DNA of 64,000 bases from Hyposmocoma kahamanoa (Eukaryota; Arthropoda; Insecta; Lepidoptera; Cosmopterigidae). The notes under the pieces are model-generated. The model did no database searches. It had not been told where the DNA came from and worked only from the letters and a program-made list of their open reading frames with translations. The translations under genes were made by a program, and so were the position numbers. Location of the stretch: positions 346,625-410,624 of the forward strand of contig NW_020653415.1 in the NCBI RefSeq assembly GCF_003589595.1. The letters run 5' to 3'. Of the stretch, positions 42,041 to 51,712 are shown piece by piece (position 1 is the first letter of the stretch; every line of letters begins with the position of its first letter).

Positions 42041-43957
42041 TTAAGGCCCTTGATTGGACAATGGTAACATATTGACCATCTATATATATATTTACTGAAT
42101 AATAAGCCGTATTGTATCCATAAATAATTATTTTTATTCTTGAGTAGTGGCTGTAAACCTTGAATCATTGCCTTAAAAAATGAATATTTTTTGCCGCCAA
42201 ATGTTATGTATTTATTGAAGAATTCAAGTGAAAGTACAAGATAAATAAGTACTGCAGGGCGACTATTGTGTGAAACCCTGTAAGTCGTGCGGGAAAAGTT
42301 ACCACACCCGTTCATCGAGTTCAAAGTGCTTGAACCGAAAGAAGCGTGTTCGTGAAACTGATTTAGGTGACAACCACGAAGTGTCAGTATATTGTGTCAA
42401 AAAGGGAATTGATTCTTTTGTCTGTACGCTGCCATCCTGCAGATAAAAGATTTGAGTTATTGAAAACGATTCGAAACGACGTAAAAGACTTGTTAAGACT
42501 CGGGATTGAATGGTCATATTTGATAAATTACTTTTTCAAACATTACTGTACTCGTGATGACTTTCCTCGCCTGGTTCCAAAGTTTGAACCTTTACAATTC
42601 ACCTACGTATTGAAGAGCAGACAACAAGATCCGTTGGGTATTATTGAAAAATACAAGCAATTGAATAACAACGTGGTGTGTGACGGAGCGTTGAGGTCGT
42701 TCACTTTAATGGCTATCGCCAAGGAGTACAATACAATTTTGGAGACGAATATACACACGCACGCTTTCAAACGCTTAAAGCGATACATGTAATTCAAGTT
42801 TTTCGAAAATTCCCGCTGTTTGTAAATATTCAACACGACCTTTCGGAAAATATTAAGTAGTCGTTCAATGTATTTCCTGTGAATTCTCACGGGTTGAAAT
42901 AGCTCACTTACGACTGGCGAGGTCTGTATGAACTTTTACGCGTCGATCGGCAGAATGCACCATCGTCGAGGACACTTTTTTGAGAAAATATCAAACAATA
43001 TTGGAGTAAATATTTCGGCCTGCCCAAAAATTTCGGTTATAGTTTTTGCACCGACGGCGTTTGCGTTTCAATGTCGATGAATAGATTAGTTGAGAAAGAG
43101 TACAAATATGAAGCCAAGGAAGTGAGAAAATAAGAAGCAGTTATAGGAAATATAATAAAGTTATAGCCGTTGGTCCGGGCGCCAAAACCCCGATAGTTAC
43201 ATGCACGAGAACCAGAGACGGGTTTGAGTACAATACGATGAAAGAGGGTAAAGTTGTATACGAAACTAAAGAGCGGCACCGAGAAAGAAAGAGATTACGA
43301 TTGGTCAAAGATATAGATGCAAAAATTAGAAATGATAGAGAGTCTACAGAAAAGCAACTGGGATGTACAATCTCTCGCAAAACTGCACACGTAGAAGAAT
43401 ACACCAAATTCCAACTCAAATGGTTCGACAAGAAACAGCAACGCTACGAACAGAGACGGGTGCAGCTGTTAAAGTTTGACAAGTATATATACACGATCAA
43501 AAGGTAAGCCACACGATTGTCGACGAGTATTACGGTAAAGAGGCCGGCACACTCGTGGTTTACGCCGCCGGGTTCGATTTCATGAACAAAGGGAACTTTA
43601 AGGGTCACCGTAAATTTAGACAATGATATTATGAAGGCAATAAAACAACGAAAAAAATTGTCCATCTATATTATAGGCGAAGCGTTTACAACTAAAAACT
43701 GCAGCAAATGTTTTGAAGAAAACATACAGCAAGGACTGCACGTCTCTAAATCTCCACACCGTTACGTATACTGTAGTGTATGCCGTAAAGGTATTCATAG
43801 AGATAAAAACGGGGCAAAAAATATTCTATTGAAATACGAATATAAAGTTCAAAATTTGCCGCGTGTTCCTTCGTTCACCGGCACTGATATGGATGTTAGT
43901 CAATAAGGTCCATTATCGTAACTCTTAGCCGGCCATTAAGACCGGTTAAGGCCCTTG
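42041..43957 (+). mobile_element. Putative Fanzor-bearing insertion between 12-bp direct repeats
   Basis: TTAAGGCCCTTG occurs at 42041-42052 and exactly again at 43946-43957, on both sides of the Fanzor pseudogene. Just inside the right copy is an imperfect hairpin, 'ggccattaag' facing 'gttaaggcc'. I see no long TIR. The repeats could be a target duplication or element ends; Fanzor genes are known to ride in several eukaryotic transposon types. Confidence 0.5.
42249..43906 (+). pseudogene. Fanzor (TnpB-like, RNA-guided nuclease family) pseudogene
   Basis: Several plus-strand pieces in different frames line up as one decayed protein. 42249-42446 has a zinc-finger-like 'CKSCGKSYHTRSSSKC'. 42440-42792 continues in another frame to 'THAFKRLKRY'. 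About 42990-43130 has 'FCTDGVCVSM'. 43130-43507 begins with the RuvC-I block 'NKVIAVGPGAKTPIVT', where Gly (codon 43172-43174) stands in place of the expected Asp. After a frameshift, 'GTLVVYAAGFDFMNKG' appears near 43550. 43631-43906 has 'FTTKNCSKC' (43700-43711), 'YVYCSVC' (43772-43783) and 'HRDKNGAKNIL', with the RuvC-III Asp at 43802-43804. The C4 zinc finger followed by HRDxNGAxNI is diagnostic for TnpB/Fanzor. With at least three frame breaks and stops it cannot make a full protein. No guide RNA could be defined. Confidence 0.85.
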
Positions 43958-44105
43958 GATTTACGTAAGGTATTAAATACGCCACGCATATAAATTAAAG
44001 TAATCTAATAATCTGTATCTGTATAAAAATATCTATCTGTATTGTGACGCAATTAGAAGAGTTCTGTGATTGATTTTTTGTTAAATCAAGTGACGTGACG
44101 ATTTC

Positions 44106-45260
44106 CGTTTATTCCACTAAGATCAACTAGAAGTTCAATCAGCTGAAGTAATCGGACACAAATATTCCAATTAGTTCAACTAGATACAACTTTAAAAAAG
44201 TTGAATTTATTGGACGAAATTCATCCTGTTAGTTCAACTTTCCAATTATTTAAGAGGGAGCAGAGGAAAAATTCCTAATCTTCGATTTGATTTTAGAGGG
44301 GTATATCCACTTTAAAGTTAAAAATATTATTATTATTGTATGAGTAACTACACGATATATGCAAGCATAGACATTAATCAGAAACATAAAACCATAAAGT
44401 TTCCTCGATAGATAAAAATCACGAAATGACCTCTAATTTTCACATTTTTTCGATTTATCCTCGAAATGCTCCAGGTTATTAGGACAAAAATTAGATAATT
44501 AATTATATTTATGCATGATCGACAACTGTCACTACAGATTTTTTTTAATCCCTTTAGTTTTAGAGTTATTCCGCTAAAACGAATTTGGTACTTTTAATGC
44601 GCAAAATTCAACATCTGTCGCATGTCACGCGAACTTCAGGCATATATTTGTTTCACAAATTTGGGCGGAGCCAACGTCAAAACTTATTTGGCATGAGAGC
44701 TCTTAAATAATAGTTCAACGTATAACTGATAACATGTTAAGTTGAACATGTTGTTGTTGTTGTTGATATCAAACAATGAATAAATATGTAATTAAATAGA
44801 ATATAATGATATAGAATAGATAGCAAAGTTTAAGCGATAACTGTAAATCCAGATTTTTTTATGCATGTATAAAACACTTCTAGTATTGTCATACTGGGCC
44901 CCTAATGTTAACTTTAAGTTATATTGTGGATGGATAATTATATAAAAGTATTATTTTATATAAATAATGTTATTAACGTTATTTATTTAGTCGAGTTAAT
45001 AAGTTCAACTTACATGTTCACTCCTTCCTTGTGCTCCTACTTTGGTTTGGTTATCCTACTACACATAAAGATAATAAGGAATATTATCAGTTATACGTTG
45101 AACTATTATTGTTGTTAAAGTTGGAAAGTTGAACTAACAGGATGAATTTCCTCCAATAAGTTCCAACTTTTCAAAAGTTGCACCTAGTTGAACTACTTGG
45201 AATATTTGTGTCCGATTAGTTCAACTGATTGAACTTATAGTTGAACTTAGAGGAATAGAG
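44106..45260. mobile_element. Long-TIR element, 1155 bp, 9-bp target duplication
   Basis: The outer 140 bp or so at each end are inverted copies ('ttccactaagatcaactaga', 'atcggacacaaatattccaa', 'gaaattcatcctgttagttc' at the left; complements at 45120-45258). A second pair further in, 'agttcaacgtataactgata', lies at 44703 and, inverted, near 45090. GACGATTTC flanks the element at 44097-44105 and 45261-45269. Long TIRs plus a 9-bp duplication suggest a Mutator-type (MULE) non-autonomous element. The interior holds no transposase. Confidence 0.75.
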
Positions 45261-45366
45261 GACGATTTCGGGGTCAACATTCGAATGCTGCATATGTATG
45301 CACGGGTGTTCTACTAAGGTGGTATCAGCTTCCATACATTTTTGTGCAATGTGCTTTTTAGTATCA

Positions 45367-45598
45367 GTAGAAGTGCTGCCACCTTACCTATTTCTGTTGC
45401 CAAACGATAGTGTGAGCACTACTCCGTTTCGGAGGGTAAGGGCACATGAGGCTTGTCAACTCTATGTTTCACGGTGACGGGCGCAGTGCAGTGCCCAGAT
45501 CTTTGCAATTAAAAGCTCTGAGCGGCATTGCTGTTAAGGACAGGCGTGTCACTTATTATCAGGCGCACGATTGGTTTGTCCCGTTGCTTGATATCATA
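45367..45598 (-). repeat. Rep-A, copy 11
   Basis: Reverse orientation, from 'cagtagaagtgctgccacct' to 'tttgtcccgttgcttgatat'. It is short by about 30 bp near the middle. Confidence 0.65.
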
Positions 45599-45699
45599 AA
45601 AAAGGTCACGTACTAGCTTACTACACTCGGTATTTATATTGTTCGGTACGAAGATCCTAAAGGGAGACTCAGGGTCGTAGTCCAGAAGGTACCATCTCA

Positions 45700-45835
45700 G
45701 TTCGCCGTGACCATGATCATGTAAAGAATCCGAACCGTAGGTTTGTTTAAAAAAAATTTACGTGATTTAAGTCCGAAAAAATACTTTCATTTCCAATGTG
45801 TAGTAATCGCGAAAACCTAAAAACTCGGGTACACA
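45700..45835 (-). repeat. Rep-C copy (one arm)
   Basis: 'gccgtgaccatgatcatgta', 'gtttgtttaaaaaaaattta', 'cgtgatttaagtccgaaaa', 'tttccaatgtgtagtaatcg'. Confidence 0.55.
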
Positions 45836-47450
45836 AAATTGCTGAATATCAGTGAGCAAAAACCCTTACACGGCCCTCCAAGGGTCTTTAGGGTCTACTT
45901 TTTTTTATTATTCTAAAAATCAGAACAGAATCAATATAGTTTTAAGATCTTTCAATGAATCTCATTTGCGATAACTTTTTTTATGGATTTGATGTATATT
46001 ATACATTTTTAATGCTGTTACATATTCTTACAAATTGATTTAAAGGTGCATGCTTATATTAGGAAAATATGTGAGGACCATTGCATGTAGGGGTTGCATA
46101 AGGCTTCCGTCGTTTAACAGTTTCAGTACCGAGAAAACTCAAGCGTGTCCAGCCATACTTTCACAACATGCGGTGTGAGTTCTTCATACATCATCATTGT
46201 TCATTCGTGCGATCGCGGAAGCAAACAACTAATTTTAAATCTTTCTGCTATAGATTCAATTTAAAAATATGCTGTAACTATCTTGAACTAAATAACATGA
46301 AATCTACTTATTATTTAATCTACGGGCATGAAATCCCTGTGGCGTTGTAATGCAATTTTTTGTCTGCAAAAACGTGCAATTTCTGTGTTTTATAGGAGTT
46401 ATTTGTTTTTGGTTCCATATGATCAAAACTTTGTTGTCACTGCCTTAGACTGATGTTTTCAATGAAATTTTTTTTTATATGTTTAAAATGAGTATTATGA
46501 TATTAGTCTAAAATAGTTATAAGACACTAACTCGTTGTTATTATAGTAACAACTGTATTGTTGTTGTAAATTATTTGAATTTGAAAAGATTTTACGTAAG
46601 ACATTATCACATAAGTATAGAGTTATGGTATGTGTGATTTTTAGCAAACCTTTTATTGTAATATGTTAGATTTACTTTTCCTTTTTTTTCAACATAGGTA
46701 TAAGAATAGCTTACATTAAGTGTGCAAATATTTTATAAATTTCAGTATTTGTTTAGCAAGAAAAAGTGATATGATATTATTGAGGCTTGAATCTGAAAGT
46801 AATAAATGTATCATTTATTGATTTCTTATGATTTATCTCAATGAACTTTGTTTCTACTTGTAAAGTATGATTGGAACATAGTTTGGTGTATTTTTTAGAT
46901 GTTTACATATAAAGGATAACATTATGAATTTTTCTAAAGATGTACATACTGTGTAAGTTGAGTGTTTCATTCTGTTAGTTCACCTGTTTCAATGTAAATA
47001 AATCGTTCATGACATTTCGTTCATTATGCATCCACAAAAACTCAAATGCATTTAATATTTTTATATGTATCTCGAGTATTTGTTAGCAATACTTAATAAA
47101 AATATTAGATGAAATTATTTATATCTTTTATTATTATACTACTATATTACTAAATACCTATCCTTAACGAGAATATAAAACAAAACACTAACACAAGTTA
47201 GTTATCTTTTTCTTTTTCAATTTAATTAGTCTTGTTGCCACAACATGCAAACAACTATTTATTGTTGATGCAATAGGAAATATGCCTTATACCCAGCATC
47301 ACAATCAATATTGTAAATTTTTACCAGTCCGGTAAAGTAAATTAGTTTTGCTACTACAGTAGCAAAATTTAGTTAGTCTGTAAAGTTACAAGAGCATTTT
47401 TCTGTTAATTCTGGGACAAGCTTATTCCGATGCTACTATTCTTCCATCTT
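45836..47450. other. AT-rich intergenic sequence, no gene seen
   Basis: No coding pattern, RNA gene or repeat partner was recognised. Confidence 0.4.
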
Positions 47451-47647
47451 AACTCCATGGCCGAATGGTTACCATGCCGGACTGCCACGCAGAAGTCCCA
47501 GGTTCGATTTCCGGGCCGGGAGACATAGTTGTGTGGCCTACATTTATTTCTCTCGTGAGTTTGGGTGTAATTTGTGGTTGTCCATGGCACCCGCGACACA
47601 GGGTTTCCCTAGTGCGGGGCTATGTTGAGTGTGTGTGCATTATTATC
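47451..47647 (+). mobile_element. tRNA-derived SINE (SINE-1), copy G
   Basis: Head 'tggccgaatggttaccatgc' and B box 'aggttcgatttcc', full body to 'gggctatgttgagtgtgtg'. About 12 bp ('tatgtgtgtg' region) is missing after 'ttgtggttgt'. Confidence 0.85.
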
Positions 47648-48173
47648 TTGAGAACCACAGCACCTGGATTACATGTGATCGCGGTCACTAATGGACATTA
47701 TTTACTCAATTTGTACAATGCTGACCCCCTTCATCGTCATCTCATCCTTTTATCATCCTCTACTGATCCCTGGCCTCTTAAAATTTAGAATGGACCTTGA
47801 ATTCCCTTTACTATCAACCAGACATCACTCCCATCAAAATTCTCAAAATGAGAGGATGTGCTCATCATAAATCACCTTCATGTAATCACTTCAAATCACA
47901 AACTTAAACTTTGTAATTTACTTTTAGGGTGAACAGTTGGATTGTTTAATACTAAAGTAGTGCAACTAGTATTTTATGCTAATTGCACTTTTTTATTGTC
48001 ACAACTTTTCATTGGTACCTTTCAATAAATTATGTGGACCAACTAATCGACGATAAATAACTCATTTACATAGTTATTTTTACTTGACATTGGCAAAATC
48101 ATTGATTATTTCGATGGGGCCATAACATTTAAAAGAAGAAGAAGAAACAATAAAACAACATACAATATATTTT

Positions 48174-49524
48174 TTATTTACTAGCTTCAATCTGCTTATT
48201 GGTGTCTCTCTTCTCGATGAACCGTAATTGCTTCTTCTTCATCCTCTTCAGCTTAGCAGAATTTGTAATAACTTGAACAATTTCTGCTTTACGCTTATTC
48301 TCCTCTGCCCGTTTTATGTTTTCACGTCTCCTTTCTTTGCGATTTAATTCCTTCTGCTTTAATTCTTCCTGAACTTGTTTAGATAGTTCCTTTGTTCTCT
48401 GTAAGTCAATTCGTAGTGCTGTCTTCTTTACAAAGTCCTGTCGAAGACCTTTGGTTTTGTTTATTGATGAGAATCTACAAAGAAATAAAAATGTTTAAAA
48501 ACTTGATGTTATAAAGCGATAACTAAAAGCAGGTTTGCATAAGGTATAAACTCAAACATACAGTTAAATAACAGATTTCTCTCTAGGCTGTGTGTGAGGA
48601 AAAGTCCAATAGGATCACTTCATTTTCCTAGCTACATTTAGCGTACCTCTGGTGAAAAAGAGCTAGTGATAGTAAGTATTTGTTCATAAGTAAAAAAGCG
48701 GGAGATGTGTGTCGCCTCCACTCACTCCACCACACCGCACTCCACCCGCACACAGCTGAAAAGAGTCTCTCATCCTCTCTCCGCTTCGCTAAAACTGTTT
48801 CATAACTTCACTACTCATTCTCTCACCGCCTAGCTACCTCGCACAGCTTTGGTGGAAACCATCACACCATTTTACAGAACCATTACACATCATGGTACTG
48901 GCTATAATAAAGTCCATTTGTTTAGGTACTTAAGTAAATTTAAACAATTTTGTCTTTTTATTGAGGCATATACTTTACAAATCAATATGTATAAAAATAG
49001 GCATGCAATTATATATGAAGCTAAGTATTTGAAATTTGAAGGTAAGTAAAAATCATTTTATAAATATATATTTCATTAAATAGACATATCAAGATTGTTT
49101 ACATTTACCTAAACAAATGGACTATAGCAACCTCGCACATCTCTGGTGGAACTGCAGTTTTATGGTTCTAGTAATTTAAAGTTCTCAATATATCAATGGT
49201 TGAAAAGTAAATGGGGCTAAGAAAGTTAGCTAGACGAGTGTTGTAAAATTTGTAGATTATAAAAACGATGTAAGTTACCGATATACAAACTTTTTCTATC
49301 GTAGGTACATGCTGTTAAATAAGAACTCACCGTTCCCTTTTCGATTTCCAAAATCTGCCGGACTTAGGTTTGCCCATTATTGGATCTTTCTTCTTCAAAA
49401 GTTTTTGTTTTGATCCTGAAATAACCTCCACTTTTTCGAGTTTTTCGCTATCCTCTGCGTTCTCTTGGTTATTTTTTATATTAGCTAATATTGAGAGGAC
49501 TTTCTCATTTGTTTCTTCAGTCAT
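48174..49524 (-). CDS. CCDC86: CCDC86 / Cgr1-family nucleolar protein
   Basis: Two exons on the minus strand: 49331-49524 (ATG at 49524) and 48174-48474, split at an Arg codon with a GT-AG intron. The product has 164 residues. The end of exon 1 has 'IMGKPKSGRFWKSKRER', the signature at the start of the CCDC86/Cgr1 domain. Exon 2 is highly charged coiled coil, with 'AEENKRKAEIVQVITNSAKL' and 'KKKQLRFIEKRD' typical of the family's end. Yeast Cgr1 acts in 60S ribosome assembly and vertebrate CCDC86 (cyclon) is nucleolar, so a role in ribosome biogenesis is inferred. The insect protein is shorter than human CCDC86, keeping mainly the conserved C-terminal half. An AATAAA (48173-48178, minus) overlaps the stop codon. 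Confidence 0.88.
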
Positions 49525-49694
49525 TTTATAAGATATTTCACTAAACTTAAATGAACAAAATAATTAAATAAACACAATCGCACGTGTGATCACTGTGTCA
49601 CATCAAAGTCACAAACGTCACAAATTAGAAAGATGTGTCGTGGATGAGTGGATGTCACAAACTACAAATCCACATCTAATAGTCTGTCTCTCTC

Positions 49695-49992
49695 GATTTT
49701 CAGTGCTCACTGCAATACTCAAGTCCTGACTTGAGTATTGAGTAGAGTTCTGGAATACGACTCCTATTAATCTCCGTCCGAAACAATTACTGTCAAATAA
49801 GTAATATTCGACAAAATTAAAAGACAAGTATCAAATATGAAGCTTCATTCGCATCACGCGTCTTTTCATTTGGTCAAGTATTGCTTATTTGGCAGTAATT
49901 GTTTCGGACAGAGATTAAAATAGGAGTCGTATTCCAGAACTCTACTCAATACTCAAGTCAGGACTTGAGTATTGCAGTGAGCACTGAAAATC
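49695..49992. mobile_element. Fold-back MITE with arms of about 100 bp
   Basis: The left arm (49695 to about 49802, 'gattttcagtgctcactgca', 'ctcaagtcctgacttgag', 'gtagagttctggaatacg', 'ccgaaacaattactgtc') is repeated inverted in the right arm (about 49884-49992) with only a few differences. Each arm holds its own small palindrome, 'ctcaagtcctgacttgag'. The core is the same as that of the element at 26077-26262. It lies 170 bp upstream of the CCDC86 start. Confidence 0.8.
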
Positions 49993-50024
49993 ATACATCA
50001 TCATCATCATCATGTCCTTGCCAT

Positions 50025-50113
50025 TAGGGTCGTATTTCCAGTGCTTGAAATCATACTCAAGTCTGCTCAAGTCCTGACTTGAGCACTGAGTAGAGTTCTG
50101 GAATACGACCCTG
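50025..50113. mobile_element. Small MITE, AGGGTCGTATTTCCAG ends
   Basis: Starts AGGGTCGTATTTCCAG and ends CTGGAATACGACCCT, about 88 bp, with an internal 'ctcaagtcctgacttgag'. A second copy in the opposite direction lies at 52252-52326. It shares wording with the arms of the neighbouring fold-back element. Confidence 0.7.
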
Positions 50114-50283
50114 AGACTGAGAATAGATCCTCAGAGAACAAATAAGTAACGAGAACGGACACTCTCCGCCCCTCCCTAGCTTTAGATACCGCACCACGCC
50201 CCGCACATTGCCTGAACGAGAACAATGCTGTAAGCGACCAGTTTTCGCGCTAATAATAATAACAATAATAATAATAATAAATT

Positions 50284-50390
50284 AGTCTTTTAGGCCTTGG
50301 GAGAGGCGAGAGTTTAAAATAAACGTAATAATAATAATAATTCAAAATGAATCTTTTAGGCCTTGGGAGAGGCGAGAGTTTAAAATAAAT
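50284..50390 (+). repeat. Two direct 38-bp repeats
   Basis: 'tcttttaggccttgggagag' plus 'gcgagagtttaaaataaa' occurs at about 50285 and again at about 50351, separated by ATT/AAT microsatellite. Confidence 0.7.
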
Positions 50391-51712
50391 ACAATAACAA
50401 TAATAATCCATTTATTTCAGACTTACATTCATCCATAATATACGACTTTGATATTTGAATATAGTTTTCATTTATTCATTACGAAATTTGTACGTTAATA
50501 TAGATAACATCATTTTACGTTACTATTTATAATGGTCGTGAATTGTGACCATAACTTCGTGAGTGACAAGGCTTCTTGAAATTTCTATTTTTATTGCCGA
50601 TAAATATTACGTATGTAGTAAATATACCTAATTATCAACTAGGTAATGATAAACTTGGACTCGCAATTTCAAATACTTTGGTTACTTTATTTCAAGGTAC
50701 TTGTCCAAAATATAACATTTTAAGTGCTTTTAATATATTTTTTAAATAAATCTTTAATATTATTCTAGTTAGTGGATTAATGAAAAATATAATATTGTAT
50801 CGATATAAATACCTACGTAATGAACATGTAATTATTAGGATTCTTTAATCGAATTATAGGTAACAGATTAGCGTTAGAATTTTCGTTATGTTGCCGCTCT
50901 GACCACGTAACGTAATAGTACGAACAAGTGATGGGCGTGGACGTAATAAATAAAATAATACGTCCATGGGCATGGTGATGGGTAGCCGTGTCACTTCACG
51001 CACACGTTTACGTGTGTGCAGATAGTGCCTTGCTGTATGTAGTAGTGGTAGGTAAATAATTTTCGACCGTTGTATGGAGTGTCCGGGGTGTGACTAAACA
51101 CTATACTCTTCTTCTATTTTTTTTCATCCTCTATGCTATACTCACAAGAGTCACAAGTCACAGTTGACATCTAGAGGTGGGCGTTTAAACGAAAAGCACT
51201 TAAAAAAGTCTGCTTTTTAAAATAAGCGCATAAGCACGCTTTTCATTTTAAGTTGACGTCTAAATTGACACGCGGCTATTATTATAATAATAATTGAAAT
51301 AAGAATTAAACGCGCTCCTTCATAATGTGTATCCGAATACTTTTTCGTTCAGTAATACCATTAAAAATTAGACATGACATTGCATGACATGAAGTTCTGT
51401 CTTATTGACGTTAAGTCAAGGAATAGCAGTGATCAAGTGATTCACTTCCTAACTTCCTAGATGAGTGGTTTGTGAACAACATACCCTTATTCACTTGCCG
51501 TATGTACTTTTTATCTATAATATAGAAATTGGATAATAAAATTATAGTTTAATTGCAAGAGTATTTAGTAATCAAGGCTAGAAACAAGTGTTTGTAAATT
51601 GTACTTAAATTTACACTTCTATTTATGCAGATAAACCAAGAAATCGACACTCAAACTTCGTCGTAATCCTTGCATACACTGTTAAGGAAATTGCCTATTC
51701 TACTTAGGAATA
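50391..51712. promoter_or_regulatory. Intergenic region and presumed ARPC3 promoter
   Basis: No gene or recognised repeat. A hairpin-forming 'cgcacacgtttacgtgtgtg' lies near 51000. The ARPC3 promoter and 5' UTR must lie at the right end, but no TATA box or initiator can be assigned with confidence. Confidence 0.35.

Noticed and set aside
42041..43957. piggyBac insertion based on TTAA at both ends
   Set aside because: The inner ends do not form an inverted repeat, so only the direct repeat is reported.
47465..47788. 107-codon open frame
   Set aside because: It lies in SINE-1 copy G and its flank, a shadow of the repeat.
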